Source: DASUPK01 sp963782345
GTDB taxonomy: Bacteria; Actinomycetota; Thermoleophilia; Solirubrobacterales; 70-9
NCBI GenBank assembly: GCA_963782345.1
Contig: CAWAJF010000004.1
Location: 62,001-126,000 of the forward strand
Direction of reading: 5' to 3'
DNA: 64,000 nucleotides
A program made the translations under genes and the position numbers. The notes under the pieces were generated by a model, which was not told the origin of the DNA, did not search any database, and saw only the letters and a list, made by a program, of their open reading frames with translations. Each line of letters starts with the position of its first letter. Position 1 is the first letter of the stretch. Shown one piece after another: positions 8,468 to 16,100 of this stretch.

Positions 8468-9172
8468 TCATGCCGATTCCTCGGCCATTGCGGCGGTCAG
8501 CGCCGGCTGCGTGCGTGGCGCGCGACGGTCGCCAACGCCAATCGGGTGGTTCCTCGGCTCCGCCTGCGGAGCCCGCTCGCGTTCACTCCGTCGCTCGGCC
8601 GCCTTGCGCTTGCGCTCGCGCCCCTTGCGGATTCCGTGCACCACGCGGGCCGTGAACATGGCGCCGATCGCCGGAGCCGTGAGCGCAATGGGCCAATAGA
8701 GCCAGGGGCTGGATGCGTCGGTCCCGGCGCCCAGCGTGTGGATCACGCCGAGGACGTAGACGACGATCGTGGCCCGGTGCGCCTTCCGCCAGAAGGCCGG
8801 GCCGATCCGCCTGCGGACGTAGAAGCTCAGTCCGAGCAGGGCGGCCAGCCAGCCGCCGACCATGCCGAGGCCCGTGAAGAACGTCTTGTAGGCCATCGTG
8901 AAGGGGACGACGATCCCGGAGAGGCCGGGATTGAGCCATGGGTCGCCGAGCAGCGTCAGGCCGTGTACCGCGATCGCCACCAGCCCGGCGAGTGCCGTCT
9001 GCTCGTGGATCGCGACCAGCGTGCGGTTGGCGCCGGGCTTCTTGGCGAGCTTGCCCGCCATCGCGAGCCCGAGGCCCACGGAGATCGTGACCAGGGCGAG
9101 CGCGACCACGCCTGAGGCGCGGCTGGCAAGCCACCAGCCATGCTGCGCGAGTGTCTGGTTGACGTTGTTCAT
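8468..9172 (-). CDS. Ferric-reductase-like transmembrane (cytochrome b-type) protein
   Basis: 234 residues with about six predicted spans and candidate haem-ligand histidines in helices (LVAIHEQTALAGLVAIAVHG and KAHRATIVVYVLGVIH). This matches the ferric_reduct/MsrQ-like family that carries electrons across the membrane. The C-terminal part is basic and cytoplasmic (RKGRERKRKAAERR). Its ATG overlaps the stop of a small membrane protein ending APVTSSTS, the same arrangement seen before apbE. Likely role: passing electrons from the ferredoxin pair to an extracytoplasmic acceptor (inference). Confidence 0.8.
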   Translation of the reverse strand: MNNVNQTLAQHGWWLASRASGVVALALVTISVGLGLAMAGKLAKKPGANRTLVAIHEQTALAGLVAIAVHGLTLLGDPWLNPGLSGIVVPFTMAYKTFFTGLGMVGGWLAALLGLSFYVRRRIGPAFWRKAHRATIVVYVLGVIHTLGAGTDASSPWLYWPIALTAPAIGAMFTARVVHGIRKGRERKRKAAERRSERERAPQAEPRNHPIGVGDRRAPRTQPALTAAMAEESA

Positions 9173-9408
9173 GAGGTCGAGCTGGTCACCGGTGCGGGGG
9201 CCGCCGAATGCGCGGACGCCACGGAGATGGACTTGGCAGGTACGCCGTCATCCCCGCCTGAGAGGTCGTCGCCGGTCAGCGAGATGCCGCCAAGCAGCGA
9301 TCCGGCGCCTCCTGGTGTGGCCTGGAAGAGGAGGAGCTGGAAGACGACTCCGAACAGCGCGAACGCGCCGATCACGGTCGCCCAGGCCGAAGGCCGGCGC
9401 CTAGTCAT
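9169..9408 (-). CDS. Small single-span membrane protein ending in APVTSSTS (module copy 2, partner B)
   Basis: 79 residues from ATG at 9408 (MTRRRPSAWATVIGAFALFG). There is one span (residues 9-28), then a Gly/Ser-rich extracytoplasmic segment (GGAGSLLGGISLTGDDL) and the tail AAPAPVTSSTS. The span and tail parallel the product of 6569-6913. Its start sits in an 8-nt overlap (ATGACTAG) with the upstream 82-aa gene, and its stop overlaps the ferric-reductase-like start. Function unknown. Confidence 0.65.
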   Translation of the reverse strand: MTRRRPSAWATVIGAFALFGVVFQLLLFQATPGGAGSLLGGISLTGDDLSGGDDGVPAKSISVASAHSAAPAPVTSSTS

Positions 9409-9649
9409 CGCGCCGGCCTCCGACCGAGGTCGCGCCCGGGAAGGGCTGCGTGTTGACCGCGGGGGTGGCAACGGCTCCGCTCGTCCCGGTGGATACCGGG
9501 CGCGTAGTCGAGCCGCCGTGGTTGGTGGAGACGATCGAGGCGGGTGTCGCGTGCTGCGACGCCGGGTTGTTCGCCCAGGCGACGCCGCCGAGCCCACCGA
9601 GGGCCAGGACTACAACGCCCGCCGCGATTCTCTTTCTGATTGCGCTCAT
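9401..9649 (-). CDS. Small single-span membrane protein with LGGLGG motif (module copy 2, partner A)
   Basis: 82 residues. The N-terminal span RIAAGVVVLALGGLGGVAWA resembles those of the 49-aa and 146-aa neighbours. The tail is extracytoplasmic, Thr/Ser/Pro-rich, and ends QPFPGATSVGGRRDD. PGAT is close to, but not the same as, the SGAT core at which ApbE attaches FMN in Nqr/Rnf subunits. This makes it a speculative flavin acceptor. It overlaps the partner gene by 8 nt and is preceded by a 100-nt gap with a plausible ribosome site. Confidence 0.65.
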   Translation of the reverse strand: MSAIRKRIAAGVVVLALGGLGGVAWANNPASQHATPASIVSTNHGGSTTRPVSTGTSGAVATPAVNTQPFPGATSVGGRRDD

Positions 9650-9749
9650 CTCGTGTCTCCTTTGGACTCCTCTGAGTTGCCGATCCAGTGTGCGCTGCGG
9701 CCCTCAAGTGGCCCGAGAAGCCCGGGCAAAGAGACGGGAAAGCCGCGAC

Positions 9750-10190
9750 TCAGTCGCCGCCCTCGCCTCCGCCGCCCTCGCCGCCGCCGTCGCTCTCGCC
9801 GCCGCCGCCGCCGGAGCCGCTGCTGCCGGTGTGGACCGCGCCGCCGCCGCCGGAGCCGCTGCTGCCGGTGTGGACCGCGCCGCCGCCGCCGGAGCCGCTG
9901 CTGCCGGTCGAAACCGGAGGGCTCGAAGAGGAGGAACCGCTAGAACCGCTCGAGACGGGCGCGCTGGTGAGGCTGCGCGCCGGGGTCGCACCGGGATTGC
10001 TGCCGGCCGAGCGCTGGTGCTTCGGCTTCTTGTGCACCGTGCGCCTGATCACCTGGGTCGTCGGAACCGCGGGGGTGGTGGTCGCCGACTGATCGGCGGC
10101 GCGGCGGTTGGCGCTCATCGCGTAGCCGCCAAGGCCTCCAAGTCCGAGGACCACCGTGAGCACGGCGATCTTTGTTCGCCAGTCATTCAT
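9750..10190 (-). CDS. Membrane-anchored protein with perfect Gly/Ser-rich repeats
   Basis: About 146 residues from ATG at 10190, where AGGAG lies 9 nt upstream; the ATG at 10196 would be only 3 nt away. An N-terminal span (KIAVLTVVLGLGGLGGYAMS) is followed by a basic stretch (RRTVHKKPKHQR). The tail then carries almost three copies of SSGSGGGGAVHTG and ends acidic (GGGEGGGGEGGD). It is the first gene of the nine-gene redox operon and diverges from the two-component system across about 140 nt. The span makes it the third LGGLGG paralog. Probably an extracytoplasmic flexible protein; function unknown. Confidence 0.65.
   Translation of the reverse strand: MNDWRTKIAVLTVVLGLGGLGGYAMSANRRAADQSATTTPAVPTTQVIRRTVHKKPKHQRSAGSNPGATPARSLTSAPVSSGSSGSSSSSPPVSTGSSGSGGGGAVHTGSSGSGGGGAVHTGSSGSGGGGGESDGGGEGGGGEGGD
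9802..9908 (+). repeat. 39-bp perfect tandem repeat (about 2.75 copies) inside a coding region
   Basis: Two identical 39-bp units (9802-9840, 9841-9879) and a 29-bp partial third (9880-9908). They encode the SSGSGGGGAVHTG units of the minus-strand protein. Perfect identity including wobble positions indicates recent slippage or expansion, and likely copy-number variation between strains. Confidence 0.9.
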
Positions 10191-10332
10191 TCGCATCCGC
10201 TCCTTCGCCTGCTGATTGGGAGGGCGATGATCGAAAGGAGCGCCTTACGAATGCGATAAGTCCGGGTAAAGCGAGGGGAAAGGATTCCGGGCCGCGCGAG
10301 GGAGCGGCTGATCGCGGCGATACATTGGCTCG

Positions 10333-11046
10333 GTGGCCGAGCCGCTGCCACCCAAGAAGATCCTTTTTGTCGAGGACGAGGCGGCGATCTTCGAGCCGTT
10401 CTCGAAGGCGCTGCAGCGCAACGGCTTCGAGCCGGTGGTGGCGAAGACCGCTTCAGAGGCGCTGGACCTGGCCGGCCGGTTCAGCCCGGACCTGGTCCTC
10501 CTCGACCTTAACCTGCCCGACGGCGACGGCTCCGACGTCTGTCGGACCCTGCGGAAGAGCTCGGACGTCCCGATCGTGATGCTCACGGCCCGCGGCACGG
10601 AGATGGACCGAGTGCTGGGGCTCGAGCTGGGGGCGGATGACTACGTCGTCAAGCCGTTCAGCTCTCGCGAGCTGATCTCTCGCATCCGCGCCGTGCTCCG
10701 GAGGGCGCGCGGGACGTCCTCGGCACCCGAGGAACCGGCCGAGCTCGGCGAGCTGAGGCTCGATCCCGGCTCCAGGTCGGTGGAGCTCGCCGGCAAGCGC
10801 ATCGAGGTGACCCGGAAGGAGTTCGACCTGCTCGCCGAGCTCATGGCGCATCCGGGACAGGTCGTCACTCGCGAGGATCTGATGTCACGGGTCTGGGACG
10901 TCAACTGGTTTGGGTCCACCAAGACCCTCGATGTCCACGTACGCACGTTGCGCCAGAAGCTCGGCGACGACAGCGCCAATCCTCGCTTCATCGAGACGGT
11001 GCGCGGAGTCGGCTTTCGAATGGTCGAACCGGAGTCCGTTTCATAA
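10333..11046 (+). CDS. OmpR-family response regulator
   Basis: 237 residues, GTG start. The receiver domain has acidic residues VEDEA, the phosphoacceptor Asp58 in LVLLDLNLPDGDG and the Lys of DDYVVKPFSSREL. The C-terminal winged helix carries the OmpR signature (VTRKEFDLLAELMAHPGQVV ... VDVHVRTLRQKL type). It is the first gene of a tight operon with the kinase and lies head to head with the redox operon (10190). The short shared intergenic region makes it the prime candidate regulator of that operon (inference). Confidence 0.93.
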   Translation: MAEPLPPKKILFVEDEAAIFEPFSKALQRNGFEPVVAKTASEALDLAGRFSPDLVLLDLNLPDGDGSDVCRTLRKSSDVPIVMLTARGTEMDRVLGLELGADDYVVKPFSSRELISRIRAVLRRARGTSSAPEEPAELGELRLDPGSRSVELAGKRIEVTRKEFDLLAELMAHPGQVVTREDLMSRVWDVNWFGSTKTLDVHVRTLRQKLGDDSANPRFIETVRGVGFRMVEPESVS

Positions 11047-12446
11047 GCCTCCGAACCCGACTCACGCTCGCGGTCGCCTATCTGCTGCTGCTGGCGCTGA
11101 TCGCCTTCGGCGTCCCGCTGGGTGTCAGCCTCGGCGATCGCGTCGACTCCGAGGTCAAGGGGCAGGCGGAGAACCAGGCGAACCTGGTCGCCGCCACAGC
11201 GCCGGAGCTCCTCGAGGCCGGGCAGCTGCGCGCCCTCCAGCGCCTGGTCAGCAACTCGGCGGAGAGCTCGCGCGGCAGGGTCCTCGTCGTCGATGCGACC
11301 GGACGCGTCGTGGCCGACAGCACCGGCCGGGGCGAGCTGGGCGCCAACTACGCCTCGCGTCCCGAGATCGCCGCGGCGCTCCGCGGCCAGACCGTCCAGC
11401 AGACGCGGCGGAGCCGGACGCTCAACGAGCAGCTCCTCGCCACCGCGGTGCCGATCAAGCATGGGGTTCGCCTCGAGGGTGCCGTGCGCATCACCCAGAG
11501 CGTGGCCGCCGTCCATCGCGCCACCCGCAAGGCGATCATCAGCCTGATCCTCCTCGGCGGACTGGTCCTCGCGCTGGGAGTGATCGCGGGCGCCCTGATC
11601 GCACGCGAGACCTCAAGGCCCATTCGCAGGCTCGAGGAGACCGCCCGGCGGGTCGAGGAAGGCGACCTGAGCACGGAGGCGCTGGTCGAGGGAAGCAGCG
11701 AGCAGCGATCCCTGGCCCGCTCCTTCAACCGGATGACGGCCCGGATCTCCAGGATGCTCCGCGGCCAGCAGGAGTTCGTCGCCGACGCATCGCACCAGCT
11801 GCGGACGCCGCTGACCGGCCTCCGGCTCGAGCTCGAGGAGGTTCGCGAGACCCTGCCGGAGGACGACGACCGGATCGCCGGGGTGGACCGGGGAATCACG
11901 GAAGTCGACCGGCTGTCCCGGATCGTCGACGAGCTGTTGATCCTGAGCCGCGCCGGCGAGCGCGAGAGCCCCGTCGAGGAGTTCGACGTCGCCGCGGCCG
12001 CCGGGCGAACCGTGGACCGCTGGCGAAAGACCGCCGCGGACGCGGATGTCCGCCTGACCCTGAGCAATGCCGGCGATGCCGGCAGCTGCGTCTGCGCCCG
12101 CGCTGACTTCGAGCGCGCGCTCGACGTCCTGATCGAGAACGCGATCCAGTACTCACCGCCGGGCGCCGTGGTGGAGGTCGCCGTGGCGCCCGGGCGGATC
12201 GAGGTGCTGGACGACGGGCCGGGATTGGAGCCGGGCGAGGAGGAAGCCGTTTTCGAGCGCTTCCATCGCGGCAGCGCCGGCGCCGGAACGAAGGGGACCG
12301 GGCTGGGCCTCTCGATCGCGCGCGAGCTGGCGAATGAGTTGGGCGGGTCTGTCCGGGTGGAGAACCGGGAGCTTCGCGGCGCCCGCGCGATCCTCGAGCT
12401 GCCCCGGATCCTCGTGGCGGCCGAGGGGCGGGGGGGCGTCAGGTGA
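11043..12446 (+). CDS. Sensor histidine kinase with apparent ATA start codon
   Basis: About 467 residues. The first plausible residues are (M)SLRTRLTLAVAYLLLLALIA, a typical kinase N-terminus with span 1. No ATG, GTG or TTG occurs in frame before 11310, which would remove span 1 and most of the sensor. The ATA at 11043 overlaps the regulator's TAA (ATAA) and has GGAG 8 nt upstream. Domains: span 1, extracytoplasmic sensor (about 32-160), span 2, HAMP, HisKA with His251 in ASHQLRTPL, and HATPase_c with N-box ENAIQYSP and G-boxes DDGPGL and GTGLGLSIA. It partners the upstream regulator. Confidence 0.88.
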   Translation: MSLRTRLTLAVAYLLLLALIAFGVPLGVSLGDRVDSEVKGQAENQANLVAATAPELLEAGQLRALQRLVSNSAESSRGRVLVVDATGRVVADSTGRGELGANYASRPEIAAALRGQTVQQTRRSRTLNEQLLATAVPIKHGVRLEGAVRITQSVAAVHRATRKAIISLILLGGLVLALGVIAGALIARETSRPIRRLEETARRVEEGDLSTEALVEGSSEQRSLARSFNRMTARISRMLRGQQEFVADASHQLRTPLTGLRLELEEVRETLPEDDDRIAGVDRGITEVDRLSRIVDELLILSRAGERESPVEEFDVAAAAGRTVDRWRKTAADADVRLTLSNAGDAGSCVCARADFERALDVLIENAIQYSPPGAVVEVAVAPGRIEVLDDGPGLEPGEEEAVFERFHRGSAGAGTKGTGLGLSIARELANELGGSVRVENRELRGARAILELPRILVAAEGRGGVR

Positions 12447-12715
12447 CCGCGTCCTCCTTGCGTTGGCCGCTCTTGGCGCTTCTCGGCCTGCTCGTCGCCG
12501 CCGCGATCGCGTTTCTCGCGACGCGAGCGGTCAGCACCGACATCGGCATCTCCTCGGAGCCGCCGACGGCGGGCCAATCGCTCTCCCCCACCCCCGCCAA
12601 ACCCGCTCGCCACAAGCCGCGTCCCACCACCACGTCGACCACCAAGCGGACGGCGACGGTCACGGTGCCAAGCCCCGTCCGGCCGAGCGACGGCGGCGAG
12701 TCAAACGACGACTAG
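12443..12715 (+). CDS. Small membrane-anchored Thr/Pro-rich protein
   Basis: 90 residues; the GTG overlaps the kinase stop (GTGA), so it is the third gene of the two-component operon. One N-terminal span (WPLLALLGLLVAAAIAFLA) precedes a Pro/Thr/Lys tail outside the membrane (PARHKPRPTTTSTTKRTATV). Composition resembles the small anchored proteins of the opposing redox operon, so it may belong to the same system. The stop codon shares a CTAG with the convergent universal stress protein gene. Confidence 0.6.
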   Translation: MTASSLRWPLLALLGLLVAAAIAFLATRAVSTDIGISSEPPTAGQSLSPTPAKPARHKPRPTTTSTTKRTATVTVPSPVRPSDGGESNDD

Positions 12716-13161
12716 TGAGGCTGGCGACAGATCAGCACCGGGATCTCCGCGTGATGCGCCACGGCGGTCGCGACGCTGCCCATGGCCACGAAGCCGAGGC
12801 CGGTCCGCCCATGTGAGCCCATCACGATGAGCGACGCGCCCCTGCCCTCGGCGGCCTCCACGATCGCCTTCCAGATGGGGGCTCCCTCGACGGTCCCCGA
12901 CTCGGCGTCGAACCCGGCCGCCTTGGCGAGCTCGGCTCCCTCGGCGGCGGCCTTCGCGGCCTCCTCCTCGACCTGCTGGGTCAGGCTCGGCGGAACCTGC
13001 GAGACGGGAGCGCCCCAGAACGGGATCGCTTCGACGGGCTCCCATACAGCCAGGACGATCGCCTTGCGATCCGGCTTCAGCTGGTCGCCCGCCTGCCTGA
13101 TGGCCTCTCGGGCCTGCTCCGATCCGTCGTAGGCGATGAGGATGGGGCCTTCGGCGGGCAT
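12712..13161 (-). CDS. Universal stress protein (UspA family)
   Basis: 149 residues, single Usp domain. The N-terminal ILIAYDGSEQAREAI and the C-terminal ATP-binding pattern GSHGRTGLGFVAMGSVA fit the G-2x-G-9x-G(S/T) nucleotide-binding class, so ATP binding is likely. It is a cytoplasmic stress-response protein of unknown specific role. It sits 9 nt downstream of the gltB stop and may be cotranscribed with it. Confidence 0.92.
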   Translation of the reverse strand: MPAEGPILIAYDGSEQAREAIRQAGDQLKPDRKAIVLAVWEPVEAIPFWGAPVSQVPPSLTQQVEEEAAKAAAEGAELAKAAGFDAESGTVEGAPIWKAIVEAAEGRGASLIVMGSHGRTGLGFVAMGSVATAVAHHAEIPVLICRQPH

Positions 13162-13170
13162 CAGGGAAAC

Positions 13171-16100
13171 CTACTCGGTCGAGATGCTCGGGTCCGCCTG
13201 GACCTTCTGCGGGATGATCATCAGGAAGTTCCGCTGGGCATCCCTGGCGAGCCCCAGCACGCGCTCTGCCTCGTCGCCCTGATCGGTGGCTCGCAGCTCG
13301 TCCGCGTAGTGGCCGAGCAGGTCCTCGATGTCGAGCTGGCCTTCGGCGTCGAGCTCCTCGAGCGCGACCTTCGCCCCTTCGCCGAGGCGGCCCTGGATCG
13401 TCTCGCGATCGAGATTGAGCTCCTCGCTGATTCGCGCGTAGACGCGACCGCCCGTCATGCCGGCGCAGGCCCATGGGCCGATGTCGCCGAGGACCACCGC
13501 GCGGCCGGAGGTCATGTACTCGAAGGCGAATCCCTTGGCGTTGGCGCGATCGACGACGCAGCCCTTCGAATCGTCGACGGGTGCTTGGGGCTCCCCGGCC
13601 AGTACCACGTCCGCGCCCGATAGCCGGATGCAGAAGCGCGAGTCCGCCGAACCCTGCACGAAGAGCCTGCCGCGCTGGGCGCCGTAGGCGAAGGACTTGC
13701 CGACCGACCCGTTGACGCGCCTGCCGTCGGCGTTCTTGCCCTTCAGGATCGAAACGGTCCCGCCGAGCATCGTCTTGCCCACGCCGTCCTGGGCACCGCC
13801 CTCGACCCGGCAGGTCACGCCCCACTCGTTGAATGCACCGAATCCCTGCCCGGCGATCGAGCCGCCGTTGAAGACCAGCTCGGCGAGCTCGTCGTTCTCG
13901 GTGCCATCGGGGGCCCCGTCGTAGATCCGAGCGCGGGCGATGGCTCCGGAGAGCTCGGTGCCGAGCACGCGGTCGTTGGCGTCGGTGCGGCGCGGGAACT
14001 CGACGCTGACGCAGGAGCCGTCGAAGACTCGCTCCGCGACGGCCGCGATCTCGTGGGAAGCCGCCTTCGGCTCCATCCGGATCGGCTTGGCGCGGACGAG
14101 CCCGGCCTCGGCGCGCGCCTCGACCAGCGCCTCCTCCTCGACGGGGAGGTCGAGGGGCTCCAGGTCGAGGAACTCCTCCAGCGGTGTGATCAGCGGTGCG
14201 AGGTCGATCTTGTCCTGGTGGGAGATCTGCTCGAGCAGGTCGTAGCGGCCGATCAGGTCCTGCGCGCGGTCGTAGCCGAGCGAGCCGACGACGGCCTTGA
14301 CCTCCTCGCCCATCGCCTCGAAGAAGCGGGCGCAGCTCTCAGCCGCGTCGGCGCCGGGAGGCGTGAACTTCTTCAGGCCATGCTCCTGGGCCTGCTCGAC
14401 GGTCTCGATCTGGGTGGCGATCCCGACGTGGCAGGTGTCGAGCTGGCAGCCGCGACAGATGGTGCAGCCGAGCGAGACCATCGCCAGGGTTCCGAACGCG
14501 ACCCGGTTCGCCCCCATGCAGTGGAGCTTCACGATGTCGGTGGCGTGGCGATAGCCGCCGTCGGCCCAGATCTCGACGCGGTTGCGGATCCCGGCCTCCA
14601 TCAGCGCGCGATGGACGGCGCGGGTGCCGATGTCGGAGGGCAGGCCGACGTGCCGTAGGGCATGCTGGCGCGCCGCGCCGGTGCCGCCCTCGAAGCCGCT
14701 CAGGGTGATGATGTCGGCGCCCGCCTTGGCGATCCCGAGGCCGATCGTCCCGACGTTCGGCACCACCGGCACCTTGACGGACACCCGCAGGTCGGGGTTG
14801 ACCGTCTTCAGCTCGTCGATCAGCTCGGCGAGATCCTCGATCGAGTAGAGGTCGTGGTTGTTGGACGGCGAGATCAGGTCCGTGCCGGGCGACGCGTTTC
14901 GGGCGGCGGCGACCTTCTCCGAGACCTTCTTGCCGGGCAGGTGCCCACCCTCACCGGGCTTCGCTCCCTGGCCGATCTTGATCTCGGCGACGTAGGAGGA
15001 GTTGAGCATCTCGGCCGAGACTCCGAAGCGGCCGGAGGCGACCTGCTGCCCGCGCCACTTGCGGTAGCGGCCGTACATGTCCTGGATCTCGCCACCCTCC
15101 CCGTTGATGCAGAGGATGTTGATCGCCTTCGCCGCTTCCGCGTAGGCGCGGAAGGCGGGCTCGGACTGGGAGCCGAAGCTCATCGAGCTGATCACCACCG
15201 GGTAGTCGTGGTGGCCGACGGAGGCGTCGACCAGCGAGGGATCGACGGGCTCGCGATCGGACTCCTTCTTCAATCCCATGATGTGGCGCATGGAGATCGG
15301 GCTCTGCGCCTCCAGCTCGCGCACCTTCTGGGAGTACTCCTCGAAGCTCGCCGTCCCGTTGGCCACGGCGATCGCCGCCTTGTAGACCTTCGGGTAGAAG
15401 CGGAAGGTCTTCGCCGGCTTCGCGTCCTCGTCCCCCGTGAGGATCTGGTGGCGGGCGTCGGTGTCGGCGTCGAGCTGAGCGAACCCGGTGCCCCCCCGAT
15501 CCGTTGCCGCGAAGGCCTCGGTGTGGAAGATCTCGGCGAGCTCGGGTTTGATCCCGATCGATGAGAACTGGCGGGCGTAGCCGCGGACCTCGTGAATGCC
15601 GATCGTCGAGATCACTTTCTCGATGCCCTTGCGGAGTGCGGCGCAGAGGTTGTTGACGTCGTTCTCGTAGTCGTCGACGCAGATGACCTCGACCATCACG
15701 TACGGGCAGATGCCGTTCGCGCCGAGTCCGAGGGCGATCATCACGTCGTGGACGTTCCGGATCGCGGCCGAGCGCAGGACGATCGAGCAGCGCCGCCGCA
15801 GGTTCACCTCTCCGTCGCCGACCTGGAACCGCTTCAGCGCCTGGTCGATCGCCGAGGTGGCGAGGTGCGGGTCGACGTAGCGGCGCTCGCCGTCGTAGAC
15901 GGTGCGGTCGGTGAGCACGAGCAGCTCGGCGCCCTCGGCGACCGCCCGGACCGCCTCCTGGCGGAGCCGCTCGATCGCGCCCTGGGTCGTCTCGGACTCC
16001 AGCAGCGCGATGTCGATCGCCTTGGCTCGGTCGCCGAAGACGTCCCACAGGTCCTCGAGCAGGTATGTCCCCTGCTCGTGCGCGATCCGCCGATAGGAGC

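Noticed and set aside
9802..9908. Tandem repeat as a possible CRISPR array
   Set aside because: Units are directly abutting with no spacers and are translated as Gly/Ser repeats; no cas genes.
11310..12446. Annotating the histidine kinase from the first standard ATG at 11310
   Set aside because: This would discard span 1 and most of the sensor domain, which read as normal protein from 11046 on.
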